In this document: in pieces, positions 35,651 to 45,126 of the stretch
Position numbering within the stretch: the first letter of the stretch is position 1
How the letters are laid out: each line of letters begins with the position of its first letter
From: Beijerinckiaceae bacterium
GTDB taxonomy: Bacteria > Pseudomonadota > Alphaproteobacteria > Rhizobiales > Beijerinckiaceae
DNA length: 64,000 bases
Direction: 5' to 3'
Assembly (NCBI GenBank): GCA_947454485.1
Contig: CANGJJ010000008.1
Coordinates: 62,001 to 126,000 of the forward strand
Notes under the pieces: model-generated
What the model was told of the DNA's origin: nothing
Databases searched by the model: none
What the model saw: the letters and a program-made list of their open reading frames with translations, nothing else
Made by a program: the position numbers and the translations under genes

Positions 35651-37855
35651 ATGATGCGGCAGTACGAACTCGTTGATCGCGTGCGGAGATATAATCCGAA
35701 CGCTGACGAGGATCTGCTCAACCGTGCCTATGTCTATGCAATGAAGGCCCATGGGGCCCAAAAGCGCGCCTCAGGCGACCCTTATTTCTCCCATCCTCTC
35801 GAAGTCGCCGCGATCCTCACCGATCTCAAGCTCGATGACGCGACCATTGTCGCGGCGGTGCTGCATGACACGATTGAGGACACTACGGCCACGAGGGAAG
35901 AGATTGACCATCTCTTCGGCCCCGAGATTGGCGCGCTCGTCGATGGTCTAACCAAACTCAAGAAGCTTGATCTGGTCTCCAAGCGCGCCGAACAGGCAGA
36001 GAATTTCCGCAAGCTCTTGCTGGCGATTGCCGATGACGTGCGTGTGTTGCTCGTCAAGCTTGCAGACCGGTTGCACAATATGCGCACGCTGCATTTCGTG
36101 CCGCCGGAGAAGCGCGCCCGTATCGCGCAAGAGACGCTCGACATTTATGCGCCACTTGCCGGGCGCATGGGTATGCAACATTTGCGTGATGAGTTGGAGG
36201 ATCTGTCCTTCCGCACGCTGATGAGTGAAGCCCATGCGATGATCGAAGCGCGGCTGAAGGATCTTGAGACCAATAGCTCAGCGCTCATCACCAGCATTGA
36301 ACGCGAATTGACAGAGGCTCTGGCCAAGCGCGGCATTGAAGCTGAGGTGAAAGGTCGCCAGAAGGCGCCTTACTCCATTTTCAAAAAGATGGAGCACAAG
36401 TCGATTGCCTTTGAGCAATTGTCAGACATCTTCGGTTTTCGCGTCGTCGTGAAAGAGGTCGAAGATTGCTATCGCGTGATTGGTGTCGTTCATACAAAAT
36501 GGCCGACCGTGCCGGGGCGCTTTAAAGATTATATCTCGACGCCCAAACAGAATGATTATCGCTCGATCCATACAACGGTGGTGGGGCCGGGGCGTCAGCG
36601 CGTTGAACTGCAAGTGCGCACGCGCACCATGCATGAAATCGCCGAATATGGTATCGCCGCCCATGCGCTCTACAAAGATGGGCGCGGTATTGATGGAGAT
36701 GCGCTCTCGCAAGAGAGCCGTGCTTATCAATGGCTGCGACGCACGATCGAGATGCTGGCCGAAGGCGACAGCCCGGAAGAGTTTCTGGAGCATACGAAGC
36801 TCGAACTCTTTCTTGATCAGGTTTTCTGTTTCACGCCCAAGGGCCGCCTGATTGCACTGCCGCGCGGTGCAACGCCCATCGACTTTGCCTATGCGGTGCA
36901 TACTGAATTGGGCAATGGTGCGATTGGCTGCAAGATCAATGGGCGCATCGCGCCTCTGCTGTCAGAACTGCAGAATGGCGATGAAGTCGATATCACACGC
37001 GCTGAAGGCCAATCGCCGCCGGCTGCTTGGGAATCGCTTGTTGTCACGGGTAAAGCGCGCGCTGCGATCCGCCGCGCAACACGCGATGCGGTGCGCAAGC
37101 AATATGCGGGCCTTGGTCGTCAGATCATTGCGCGCGCCTTTGAGCGCGCTGGCAAGCAATTCTCGGAAGAGAAACTGAAAGCCTCGCTGCCGCGTCTGGC
37201 GCGACAGAGTGTCGAAGATGTTTTGGCCGCTGTTGGTCGCGGTGAAATGTTCTCGGGCGATGTGGTGCGCGCGGTTCATCCTGACTTCCGCGAAGAGCGC
37301 AAGAGCGCTTCAACACCTGCCAAAGGTGAGCCCGGCTGGTTTGGTCTCAACAAAGCTGCGAGCCTTGTTTTCAAAGTTCCCGGTAAGGATGAAGTCTCGC
37401 CCAATGCCATTCCCATTCGTGGCCTCAATGGCGACTTGCCTGTGCGCTTTGCGCCCAATGGTGGCGCTGTGCCGGGTGATCGCATTGTTGGTATTCTCAC
37501 TCCCGGTGAAGGCATCACCATCTATCCCATTCAATCGCCTGCGTTGACGGCATTTGATGATCAACCCGAGCGATGGCTTGATGTGCGTTGGGATCTTGAT
37601 GAGGAGCTGCATGAGTTTTTCCCCTCCCAGATCATCGTCAATGCGCTGAATGAACCGGGTGCTTTGGGCACGATTGCCACGGTGATTGGTGAAGAGGGGG
37701 CCAATATTGATCATGTGGAATTCGTCAATCGCTCGTCGGATTTCCGCGACATTGTTATCGATCTGCAAGTGCATGACCTCAAACATCTCACCGGCATCAT
37801 TTCGCTGCTGAAGACCAAGAGTGTTGTGTCGCGGGTCGAGCGTGTGAATGGCTGA
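35651..37855 (+). CDS. rsh: Bifunctional (p)ppGpp synthetase/hydrolase (RelA/SpoT homologue)
   Basis: Makes and degrades the alarmone (p)ppGpp. At 734 residues it has the full Rsh layout: an HD hydrolase domain with LHDTIEDTTA (His72-Asp73), a synthetase domain with RFKDYISTPK near residue 290, a TGS domain (~400-460) and a C-terminal ACT domain (~650-734). The RxKD motif is the bifunctional/SpoT type, unlike the ExDD of monofunctional RelA. As the only such gene in an alphaproteobacterial genome it is usually the main stringent-response enzyme. It is 108 bases after rpoZ and probably in the same operon. Confidence 0.96.
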   Translation: MMRQYELVDRVRRYNPNADEDLLNRAYVYAMKAHGAQKRASGDPYFSHPLEVAAILTDLKLDDATIVAAVLHDTIEDTTATREEIDHLFGPEIGALVDGLTKLKKLDLVSKRAEQAENFRKLLLAIADDVRVLLVKLADRLHNMRTLHFVPPEKRARIAQETLDIYAPLAGRMGMQHLRDELEDLSFRTLMSEAHAMIEARLKDLETNSSALITSIERELTEALAKRGIEAEVKGRQKAPYSIFKKMEHKSIAFEQLSDIFGFRVVVKEVEDCYRVIGVVHTKWPTVPGRFKDYISTPKQNDYRSIHTTVVGPGRQRVELQVRTRTMHEIAEYGIAAHALYKDGRGIDGDALSQESRAYQWLRRTIEMLAEGDSPEEFLEHTKLELFLDQVFCFTPKGRLIALPRGATPIDFAYAVHTELGNGAIGCKINGRIAPLLSELQNGDEVDITRAEGQSPPAAWESLVVTGKARAAIRRATRDAVRKQYAGLGRQIIARAFERAGKQFSEEKLKASLPRLARQSVEDVLAAVGRGEMFSGDVVRAVHPDFREERKSASTPAKGEPGWFGLNKAASLVFKVPGKDEVSPNAIPIRGLNGDLPVRFAPNGGAVPGDRIVGILTPGEGITIYPIQSPALTAFDDQPERWLDVRWDLDEELHEFFPSQIIVNALNEPGALGTIATVIGEEGANIDHVEFVNRSSDFRDIVIDLQVHDLKHLTGIISLLKTKSVVSRVERVNG

Positions 37856-37864
37856 CGGCTCGCC

Positions 37865-38701
37865 ATGTCCCTGCAGGCGAGCAGCGAGGACCGGATCTAT
37901 CTGACGTCGCGCTGGCGCATCAGTCGGCGTCGCTTTGTGGTCTTGCTCGCTCTGTGTCTGTTGCTTCATGCGCTGATCGTGGCGCTCTTTGTGCGTGAAT
38001 ATCAGCCGCTCCCGGTCGAGCCCGAAGTGATCCCGGTGGAGCTTGTGCCCGAGCCCGAAGCCGAGCCCGAGCCTGAAAAACAAGACGAGCAAAAGCCCGA
38101 AGAAAAGCCGCCCGAACCGCCGCCTCCGCAACAGCAGGAGCGTTCGGAGATTGCGACTGATGCTCCCAAACTGCAGGAGCGCGAAAGCCCCGCTCAGCAG
38201 GATAAAGAGGCGACGCGTGTGCCTGAAGAGGCACCGCAAGAGGCGCAGCCTCCACCACCTGACGCGGTGGAAGAGGTGGAGCCCGAACCTGCGCCTGAGG
38301 CTTTGCAGCCCGCGAAGAAAGAGCCGCCGCCGCCCAAGCCCGAGAAGACACCTGCTGAGCGCTTTGGCACCTTCACGCCGCTGCCCGATATGGAGTTTGA
38401 GAGAGGCGGCGCGAAGACGCTGATGAATGGCAATGCGCGCGCAACCTATGAGTCCATTCTGTTTGGCCTCATTGTGCCGCGCATTCAGTTGCCACCAACG
38501 CAGGGGCCACTGAAGGGGCAGACGCAGGTGAATTTCACCGTCGACTCCTTCGGGCGCATTGTCTTTGCCAGTGTGACCCGCACGAGCGGCGATCCGAAGA
38601 TTGATGCTGCGGTGGTGGCGGGCCTGCGCAAGGCGGCGCCTTTTCCCCCGCCGCCCGGTGGTTTGCCGGTGACGCTCTTCCTCACCTATGGGCGCAAATA
38701 G
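37865..38701 (+). CDS. TonB-family energy-transducer protein
   Basis: A 278-residue inner-membrane-anchored protein that should transmit the proton-motive force to outer-membrane transporters. One N-terminal transmembrane helix (residues ~17-40, VVLLALCLLLHALIVALFV) is followed by a long proline/glutamate-rich linker (~45-165), then a C-terminal TonB domain beginning near GKTQVNFTVDSFGRI and ending TYGRK. The family usually works with ExbB and ExbD, which are not in the window. It lies nine bases after rsh, close enough for co-transcription. Confidence 0.85.
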   Translation: MSLQASSEDRIYLTSRWRISRRRFVVLLALCLLLHALIVALFVREYQPLPVEPEVIPVELVPEPEAEPEPEKQDEQKPEEKPPEPPPPQQQERSEIATDAPKLQERESPAQQDKEATRVPEEAPQEAQPPPPDAVEEVEPEPAPEALQPAKKEPPPPKPEKTPAERFGTFTPLPDMEFERGGAKTLMNGNARATYESILFGLIVPRIQLPPTQGPLKGQTQVNFTVDSFGRIVFASVTRTSGDPKIDAAVVAGLRKAAPFPPPPGGLPVTLFLTYGRK

Positions 38702-38733
38702 AGAAGGGTGGAAGAGGGCGGCGCCCGTGCTAT

Positions 38734-40548
38734 ATGGGCGTTCAGTTCCCTTTCCATCAGGTGATGATGCGCGCGAAGAGCAAGCTGGGCCGCGTGTGGC
38801 GGTTCGCAACCCATTATTGGCTTTTGTCACCCGTTCTCTTCGGGACGCTGCTTGTTGCCCGTTTTGGCTCGACCTTGATTGATGTCAGCGTGCCGCTGGC
38901 GGCTGGCTGGCTCGTTGATGCGGTGGCGCAAGGTCTGCGCGATGATCCAAAGCCCGCTCTTCATGCCTTGGGCTGGCTGTTACTGCTGGCCACATCTTTT
39001 CAGGTCTCGCGTCAGCTTGTGACCTTCTTGCTGAACCGTATGAGCGCGCGCGCCATCTCGGCCATCGGGCAAGATGCCTTCAGCAAAGTGCAGCGCTTCT
39101 CGGCTGATTGGCATGCCAATAGTTTTGCGGGTGCGACGGTGCGCAAGATCACGCGCGGCATGTCGAGCTTTGACACATTCACCGATACGCTCGCATTCAA
39201 TCTCGTGCCGGCACTCATCGTTGTGCTTGGCGTCACGGCAACCTTTGCCTGGCGCTGGCCTTTGTTGGGCGCTCTTGTGGGCCTGTGCATTGTTGTCTTC
39301 ATCGCAGTGAGTGTCAGCCTGTCGATCTTCTGGGTCTCGCCCGCCAATCGCGCTGCGCGTGAAATGGATTCCAGACTGAGCGGCACTGTCGCAGATTCTG
39401 TCACGGGCAATCCGACGGTGAAGAGCTTTGCAGCTGAACAGCGTGAGGATGCGCTCTTTAAAGATGTCGTGTCCAAATGGGCGCAGCGCTCCGTCGTGGC
39501 GTGGGATCGCGGCGCATGGACGGGCTTGGCGCAGGCAGCCATGTTGCTTGTTCTGCAAGCTGTCATGTTGTCGGTTGGTATTTTGCTGTGGAGCCGCGGC
39601 GAGGCGACCCCTGGTGATATTGCCAGTCTCATCGCCACGCAATTTCTCATCAGCGGCTATCTGCGCGACATTGCCCAGCATGTGCGCCAGATCCAGCGCA
39701 ATGTGAATGATATGGATGATGTGCTCGACTTCCGTGATGCCGAGCTTGATGTGGCCGATGCGCCGGATGCTGTGCCGCTTGCTGTCAGTCGTGGCAGTAT
39801 CGAATTTGAAAATATCACCTTCCGCTACAAGAGCGCGCGCGCTGCTGTCTATCGCAATTTCTCTCTGACCATTCCCGCTGGTCAGCGCGTGGGCCTTGTT
39901 GGTCATTCGGGTTCGGGCAAATCCACTTTCGTCAAACTCATCCAGCGTTTTTATGATCTCGATGAGGGGCGCATTCTGATTGATGGTCAGGATATATCGC
40001 GCGTGACGCAAACGAGCCTGCGCCAATCGGTGGGTCTTGTGCCGCAAGATCCGATTCTGTTTCACCGCTCTTTGGCCGAGAACATTTCCTATGGTCGCCC
40101 GGGCGCCAGCCTTGAGGAGATCCGTGAGGCAGCGCGCTTTGCCCATGCGGCTGAGTTCATCGACAATCTGCCCAAAGGCTATGAGACCTTGGTGGGCGAG
40201 CGGGGCATCAAATTGTCCGGCGGCGAGCGCCAGCGCGTGGCGATCGCCCGCGCCATTCTGGCCAATACGCCGATCCTCGTGCTGGATGAGGCGACCTCGA
40301 GCCTTGATAGCGTGTCTGAGAAATATATCCGCGATGCCATGGACCGGCTGTCGGCGGGGCGCACGACCATTGTGGTGGCGCATCGGCTCTCGACCATCCA
40401 GCGGCTCGACCGAATCCTTGTCTTTGAGAAGGGCGAGGTGGTGGAAGATGGCACCCATGCGCAGCTTATGGCTCGCCCGGACGGCCACTATCGCCGCCTG
40501 CTGGAGGTCCAGCTGGGGACAGGCGAGATTGCGGCGGCCGCAGAATAG
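38734..40548 (+). CDS. ABC exporter, permease fused to ATPase (MsbA-like half-transporter)
   Basis: A 604-residue half-transporter: an N-terminal six-helix membrane domain (residues ~20-340) fused to an ATPase with Walker A GHSGSGKST (~390), the signature LSGGERQRV and Walker B ILVLDEATSSLD. It should act as a homodimer or with a partner to export lipids, peptides or drugs; the substrate is unknown. The ATG at 38734 is used here, but the ATG at 38764 (MMRAKSKLG) also starts before the membrane domain. It begins 33 bases after the TonB gene. Confidence 0.9.
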   Translation: MGVQFPFHQVMMRAKSKLGRVWRFATHYWLLSPVLFGTLLVARFGSTLIDVSVPLAAGWLVDAVAQGLRDDPKPALHALGWLLLLATSFQVSRQLVTFLLNRMSARAISAIGQDAFSKVQRFSADWHANSFAGATVRKITRGMSSFDTFTDTLAFNLVPALIVVLGVTATFAWRWPLLGALVGLCIVVFIAVSVSLSIFWVSPANRAAREMDSRLSGTVADSVTGNPTVKSFAAEQREDALFKDVVSKWAQRSVVAWDRGAWTGLAQAAMLLVLQAVMLSVGILLWSRGEATPGDIASLIATQFLISGYLRDIAQHVRQIQRNVNDMDDVLDFRDAELDVADAPDAVPLAVSRGSIEFENITFRYKSARAAVYRNFSLTIPAGQRVGLVGHSGSGKSTFVKLIQRFYDLDEGRILIDGQDISRVTQTSLRQSVGLVPQDPILFHRSLAENISYGRPGASLEEIREAARFAHAAEFIDNLPKGYETLVGERGIKLSGGERQRVAIARAILANTPILVLDEATSSLDSVSEKYIRDAMDRLSAGRTTIVVAHRLSTIQRLDRILVFEKGEVVEDGTHAQLMARPDGHYRRLLEVQLGTGEIAAAAE

Positions 40549-40611
40549 GCCGGGGCCTTGTGCCAGCGGCAGGGCAGGCCCTAAATGGGCCTGACAAGGC
40601 AGGACCTGATC

Positions 40612-41199
40612 ATGACCCACGATGAAGTACTCGACGAATTCCGCGCCGCCGGCGCTTTGCTGACCGGCCATTTCATTCTGACCTCTGGCCGCCGCAGCCC
40701 GGTCTTCCTGCAAAAGATGTTTGTCTTTCAGGATCCGGCTCGCACGGAGAAGCTTTGCAAGGCACTCGCTGACAAAGTGAAGGCTGAGTTTGGGCGTATC
40801 GATGTTGTGGTCTCGCCCGCCGTTGGCGGTATTGTGCCGGGCTATGAGACAGCACGTCACTTGGGCGCGCGCGCGATTTTCGTCGAGCGAGAGGCTGGTC
40901 AATTCCAGCTGCGTCGCGGCTTTGAGATCAAGCCTGACGACCGCGTTCTGGTGGTGGAAGATATCATCACCACCGGCCTGTCATTGCGTGAGACGATCAC
41001 GGCGATCAAAGAACATCCGGGCAAGGTTGTGGGCGCGGCTTGCCTCATCGACCGTTCGGGCGGCAAGGCAGATCTGGGCGGCGTGCCGCATGTGGCCCTC
41101 GCGACCATGGTCATTCCTGATTATGCCGTTGATGAATTGCCGGCGGATCTTGCCGCCATTCCGGCGATCAAGCCGGGCAGCCGTGGGCTTGCCAAATGA
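40612..41199 (+). CDS. pyrE: Orotate phosphoribosyltransferase
   Basis: Makes orotidine 5'-monophosphate from orotate and PRPP in pyrimidine synthesis. The 195-residue protein has the PRPP-binding motif [13 protein letters not shown] and the surrounding [14 protein letters not shown] and [12 protein letters not shown] segments. The ATG at 40612 has AGGA eight bases upstream and matches the family N-terminus ([17 protein letters not shown]); an earlier ATG at 40585 is less likely. It overlaps pdxJ by four bases and begins the housekeeping run to parC. Confidence 0.95.
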   Translation: MTHDEVLDEFRAAGALLTGHFILTSGRRSPVFLQKMFVFQDPARTEKLCKALADKVKAEFGRIDVVVSPAVGGIVPGYETARHLGARAIFVEREAGQFQLRRGFEIKPDDRVLVVEDIITTGLSLRETITAIKEHPGKVVGAACLIDRSGGKADLGGVPHVALATMVIPDYAVDELPADLAAIPAIKPGSRGLAK

Positions 41200-41948
41200 C
41201 AAAACCTCTACGCCTGGGCGTCAACATCGACCATGTTGCGACCGTGCGTAATGCGCGCGGCGGTGCTTTGCCGGATCCGGTGCGCGCAGCTTTGCTGGCC
41301 ATTGCTGCGGGTGCCGATGGCATCACAGCGCATCTGCGCGAAGACCGCCGCCATATCCGCGATGAAGATATGGCGCGGTTGAAGCGCGAGATCAGCAAGC
41401 CGCTGAATTTCGAAATGGCTGCCACCGATGAAATGGTGGGCATTGCGCTGCATACGCGCCCCCATGCCTCATGCCTTGTGCCGGAGAAGCGCAGCGAGCG
41501 CACGACCGAAGGCGGGCTTGATGTGGTGAGTGGCCATGATCGGCTGAAGATCATCACGCAAGAACTGACGCGCGCAGGTGTGCGTGTCTCGCTCTTCATC
41601 GAGCCTTCGCTTGAAGCGCTGGAGGCGTCAAAGTCAATTGGCGCGCCCGTGGTGGAACTTCATACGGGCTCATGGTGCGATGCTATTTCGCATGGGCAGA
41701 GCGATAAAGCCGATCATGAGTTTGGCCGTATTCGCGTGGCAGCTGCACGCGCTGAAGAGCTTGGCATTGAGTGCCATGCCGGTCACGGACTTGATTTTGA
41801 CACGGCCCGCAAGATTGCGAGCTTGCCGCAAATCATTGAATTGAACATCGGTCATTTTCTGATGGGCGAGGCGATCTTTGTTGGCTTGACGCAGGCCATC
41901 CGCACCATGCGCAAAGCCATGGATGAGGGCAGGGCTCAAGGGGCCTGA
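41196..41948 (+). CDS. pdxJ: Pyridoxine 5'-phosphate synthase
   Basis: Condenses 1-deoxyxylulose 5-phosphate with 3-amino-2-oxopropyl phosphate in the DXP-dependent vitamin B6 pathway. The 250-residue TIM-barrel protein begins [17 protein letters not shown], the family's phosphate-binding start, and has [11 protein letters not shown] and the later GHGLDFDTA and [14 protein letters not shown] segments. It overlaps pyrE by four bases and is followed immediately by acpS, the usual order in this class. Confidence 0.97.
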   Translation: MTKPLRLGVNIDHVATVRNARGGALPDPVRAALLAIAAGADGITAHLREDRRHIRDEDMARLKREISKPLNFEMAATDEMVGIALHTRPHASCLVPEKRSERTTEGGLDVVSGHDRLKIITQELTRAGVRVSLFIEPSLEALEASKSIGAPVVELHTGSWCDAISHGQSDKADHEFGRIRVAAARAEELGIECHAGHGLDFDTARKIASLPQIIELNIGHFLMGEAIFVGLTQAIRTMRKAMDEGRAQGA

Positions 41949-41949
41949 C

Positions 41950-42351
41950 ATGATCGTGGGGATTGGGTCAGATCTGTGCAACATTACGCGCCTTGAAGAG
42001 GTGCTGGTGCGGCATGGCGAGCGCTTCGTGCAGCGTTGCTTTACCCCCGTTGAACAGGCCAAGTCGGACAAGCGCGCGCAAAGGGCAGCCTCCTATGCCA
42101 AGCGCTTTGCGGCCAAAGAGGCCTGCTCCAAGGCTTTGGGAACCGGCCTTAGCCGGGGCGTCTATTGGCGGGATATGGGGGTGGTCAATCTGCCCTCCGG
42201 CAAACCAACCATGCGGCTGACGGGGGGCGCGGCTGAACAGCTCAAGCGCCTGACGCCTGAGGGCCATGACATGGTCATCCATCTGAGCATGACGGATGAG
42301 CCGCCCATGGCCATGGCCTATGTGATTATTGAGGCCATCCCGCGGGGCTGA
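41950..42351 (+). CDS. acpS: Holo-[acyl-carrier-protein] synthase
   Basis: Transfers the 4'-phosphopantetheine arm from coenzyme A to acyl carrier protein. The 133-residue protein starts [19 protein letters not shown], with the magnesium-binding aspartate at residue 8, and has [14 protein letters not shown] around residue 55. The ATG at 41950 matches the family start, one base after the pdxJ stop; the one at 41923 would overlap pdxJ. Predicted active as a homotrimer. Confidence 0.95.
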   Translation: MIVGIGSDLCNITRLEEVLVRHGERFVQRCFTPVEQAKSDKRAQRAASYAKRFAAKEACSKALGTGLSRGVYWRDMGVVNLPSGKPTMRLTGGAAEQLKRLTPEGHDMVIHLSMTDEPPMAMAYVIIEAIPRG

Positions 42352-42422
42352 GGCGCTTTGCCTTGTTTGCGCCGAATCCGGGGGGCCTGTATATCCGGAC
42401 AAGTGATTTTGAAGGATGTGAC

Positions 42423-43235
42423 ATGAGCGACAAGGCCGATGCTGACAGCAAGTCTCGCGAAGAGGGCGGCTTTGGCGAAACTGTAAAAGTTGTCATTCAG
42501 GCGCTGCTCATCGCGCTGGTCATCCGCACGGTCCTGTTCCAGCCTTTCAACATTCCCTCGGGCTCGCTGATCCCCACGCTGCTGATCGGCGACTATCTCT
42601 TCGTCTCGAAATATTCCTATGGCTATTCGCGCTATTCACTGCCCCAGCTGCCGGACTCTCTCGCGTGGATGATGCCGCGCTCTGTTGAGCTGCCCAAGGG
42701 CCGTATCATCGACTCTGCGCCCAAGCGCGGGGATGTGGCTGTGTTCAAGCTGCCGCGTGATGGCTCGACCGATTATATCAAACGCGTGATTGGCCTGCCG
42801 GGTGATCGTATCCAGATGGTCGAGGGACGCCTTGTCATCAATGGCCAGGTCGTGCCGCGCGTTGAGGTTGAGAAATATACAACCAGCGATGCTTATGGCC
42901 GCAAAGTTCCGGTTGCGACCTATAATGAGACGCTGCCGGGCGGCGTCACGCATCGTATCATCGAGATCGAGGGTGATCGCGGCTTCAATGACAATACGCC
43001 GGTCATCACTGTGCCTGAGGGCCATTACTTCATGATGGGCGACAATCGCGACAATTCGACGGACTCGCGTGTGCCTGCTGAGCGCGATGGTGTTGGCCCT
43101 GTGCCTTTCGACAATTTCGTGGGCCGCGCGGAGGTGATCTTCTTCTCCTTCGACAGCGACGTCGCTTCCTTCTTTGAAGTCTGGAAATGGCCGATGGCAA
43201 TTCGCTGGGGCCGTTTGTTCCAGCCTGTGCGGTGA
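42423..43235 (+). CDS. lepB: Signal peptidase I
   Basis: Removes signal peptides from secreted proteins at the inner membrane. The 270-residue protein has one N-terminal membrane segment (KVVIQALLIALVIRTVLF) and the Ser/Lys dyad: Ser48 in NIPSGSL and the lysine in DYIKRVIGLPGD near residue 130. The usual NIPSGSM has leucine in place of methionine here, a conservative change. C-terminal GDNRDNSTDSR is conserved. I chose the ATG at 42423 because AGGA lies seven bases upstream. Its stop is three bases before the rnc start. Confidence 0.95.
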   Translation: MSDKADADSKSREEGGFGETVKVVIQALLIALVIRTVLFQPFNIPSGSLIPTLLIGDYLFVSKYSYGYSRYSLPQLPDSLAWMMPRSVELPKGRIIDSAPKRGDVAVFKLPRDGSTDYIKRVIGLPGDRIQMVEGRLVINGQVVPRVEVEKYTTSDAYGRKVPVATYNETLPGGVTHRIIEIEGDRGFNDNTPVITVPEGHYFMMGDNRDNSTDSRVPAERDGVGPVPFDNFVGRAEVIFFSFDSDVASFFEVWKWPMAIRWGRLFQPVR

Positions 43236-43237
43236 CA

Positions 43238-43966
43238 ATGGCGCGCGGGCCAAAACCTCCTGTTGAGGCGCTTGAAGTTGCGCTGGGCCATGTCTTTGTC
43301 CAGCGCGATTTGCTCAAATATGCGCTGACCCATGTGAGCGCCATCAGCGGCCCCAAGCGCAATGAGAGCTATCAGCGTTTGGAGTTTCTGGGCGACCGTG
43401 TGCTGGGCATGGCGGTCTCGGCCATGCTCTATGAGGCCTTCCCGAAGTCGGATGAGGGCGAGCTGTCGCGTCGTCTTGCTGCGCTTGTGCGCAAGGAGAC
43501 CTGCGCGGAAGTGGCCCGCGACTGGGATGTTGGCCCCCATATTCGTCTTGGGGCCGGCGAGGCCCATTCGGGGGGGCGCAACAAGACAGCGATTTTGGGC
43601 GACGTCTGCGAAGCCTTGATCGGGGCTGTTTATCTTGATGGTGGCTATGGGGCCGCGCGCAATCTGGTGCAGCGCAGCTTTGGTGGCCGGATGAAAGAAG
43701 AGCAGCGGCCCTTGCAGGACTCCAAGACCAAGCTGCAAGAATGGGCGCAGGCGCGTGGTTTGCCGCCGCCATCCTATCGCGAGGTCAATCGCAGTGGTCC
43801 CGCACATGCACCTGAATTTGATGTCGGTGTTGTGGTAGAAGGTTTTGATGTGGTGAGCGCGCGCGGTTCATCGAAGCGCTTTGCTGAACAAGCGGCCGCC
43901 CTCGCATTCCTGATCAAGGAAGGCGTCGTGCCGAAAGATGCCGATGGCACGGAGATCGAAACATGA
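43238..43966 (+). CDS. rnc: Ribonuclease III
   Basis: Cleaves double-stranded RNA in rRNA and mRNA processing. The 242-residue protein has the RNase III signature NESYQRLEFLGDRVLGMAV (residues ~45-63) and a second acidic cluster GDVCEALIGAVYLDGGY, then a C-terminal double-stranded RNA-binding domain (DSKTKLQEWAQARG onwards). The ATG at 43238 starts two bases after the lepB stop; an earlier in-frame ATG at 43187 lies inside lepB. It overlaps era by four bases. Confidence 0.96.
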   Translation: MARGPKPPVEALEVALGHVFVQRDLLKYALTHVSAISGPKRNESYQRLEFLGDRVLGMAVSAMLYEAFPKSDEGELSRRLAALVRKETCAEVARDWDVGPHIRLGAGEAHSGGRNKTAILGDVCEALIGAVYLDGGYGAARNLVQRSFGGRMKEEQRPLQDSKTKLQEWAQARGLPPPSYREVNRSGPAHAPEFDVGVVVEGFDVVSARGSSKRFAEQAAALAFLIKEGVVPKDADGTEIET

Positions 43967-44868
43967 GTGAAGAGAACCAGGCCTGTGGCTTCGTCGCCCT
44001 GATCGGCGCGCCCAATGCGGGCAAATCCACCCTGATCAATGCGCTGGTCGGTGCCAAGGTCGCGATTGTGTCGCGCAAGGTGCAAACGACGCGCAGCCTC
44101 GTGCGTGGTATCGCGCTTGAGGGCAATACGCAGATCATCTTTGTCGATACGCCCGGCATTTTCGCGCCGCGCCGCCGTCTCGACCGCGCTATGGTCACCG
44201 CAGCTTGGGGCGGGGCAGGTGATGCTGATGTGGTGGCACTGCTCGTTGATGCAGGCCGCACTATTGACGAAGAGCTTGAAGCGATCATTGCCAAGCTGCC
44301 TGAAGTGCGCAAACCCAAAATCCTCGTGTTGAACAAGATCGACACTGTGCCGAAAGAAAAGCTGCTCGAGCTTGCAGCTGCGCTCAATGAAAAGCTCGCC
44401 TTTGATGCAACCTTCATGATCAGCGCGCTCAAAGAACATGGCGTTGATACATTGCGCACCAAGCTGACTGAGTGGATGCCCAAGGGGCCGTGGCTTTATC
44501 CTGAAGATCAGGTCTCCGATGCGCCTTTGCGCTCATTGGCCGCTGAAATCACGCGCGAGAAAATCTTCGAGCGTCTGCATGATGAGCTGCCCTATCAAAT
44601 CACCGTTGAGACCGAGCAGTGGAAAGAGCTGCCCGATGGCTCTGCGCGTATTGAGCAGACGATCTATGTCACGCGCGATGGTCAGAAAAAGATCGTGATT
44701 GGTGAACAAGGCCAGATGCTGAAAAGCATTGGCAGCGCCGCCCGCAAGGAAATCATGGAAGCGGCGGAGACCAAGGTTCACTTGTTCCTCTTCGTGAAGG
44801 TGCGCGAAAACTGGGTTGATGATCCCGAGCGCTATCGCGAAATGGGTCTGGAATTTCCCAAGAAGTAA
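43963..44868 (+). CDS. era: GTPase Era
   Basis: A GTP-binding protein that assists 30S ribosome assembly and 16S rRNA maturation. The 301-residue protein has GAPNAGKSTLIN (G1), DTPGIF (G3) and NKID (G4), then a C-terminal KH RNA-binding domain (IVIGEQGQMLKSIGSAARKEI). It overlaps rnc by ATGA, as in most alphaproteobacteria. Confidence 0.97.
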   Translation: MSEENQACGFVALIGAPNAGKSTLINALVGAKVAIVSRKVQTTRSLVRGIALEGNTQIIFVDTPGIFAPRRRLDRAMVTAAWGGAGDADVVALLVDAGRTIDEELEAIIAKLPEVRKPKILVLNKIDTVPKEKLLELAAALNEKLAFDATFMISALKEHGVDTLRTKLTEWMPKGPWLYPEDQVSDAPLRSLAAEITREKIFERLHDELPYQITVETEQWKELPDGSARIEQTIYVTRDGQKKIVIGEQGQMLKSIGSAARKEIMEAAETKVHLFLFVKVRENWVDDPERYREMGLEFPKK

Positions 44869-44877
44869 GGGCGCACC

Positions 44878-45117
44878 ATGTCGACTGCATCGCTCTCCAG
44901 CAAAAAGAAGATGACGGCCTATCGTTATATTACGGGGCCCGATGACTCGACCTTCTGTCACCGCATCTCGGATGCACTCTCGAAAGGCTGGCTGCTCTAT
45001 GGCTCGCCCACGCTCACCTTCGATCCTGTGAAGGGCCGCGTGATTTGCGGGCAGGCCATCACCAAAGATGTCGAGGGTCAGAGCTATTCGCCGGAGATGA
45101 AGCTCGGCGAGCTGTAA
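44878..45117 (+). CDS. DUF1737-family small protein
   Basis: A 79-residue protein with the DUF1737 pattern: YRYITGPDDSTFCHRIS, then GWLLYGSPTLTFD and a C-terminal ICGQAITKD. The domain occurs in many small proteobacterial proteins but has no established function. It lies nine bases after era and nine before the MFS gene, so it is likely co-transcribed. Confidence 0.8.
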   Translation: MSTASLSSKKKMTAYRYITGPDDSTFCHRISDALSKGWLLYGSPTLTFDPVKGRVICGQAITKDVEGQSYSPEMKLGEL

Positions 45118-45126
45118 GGATAGGCA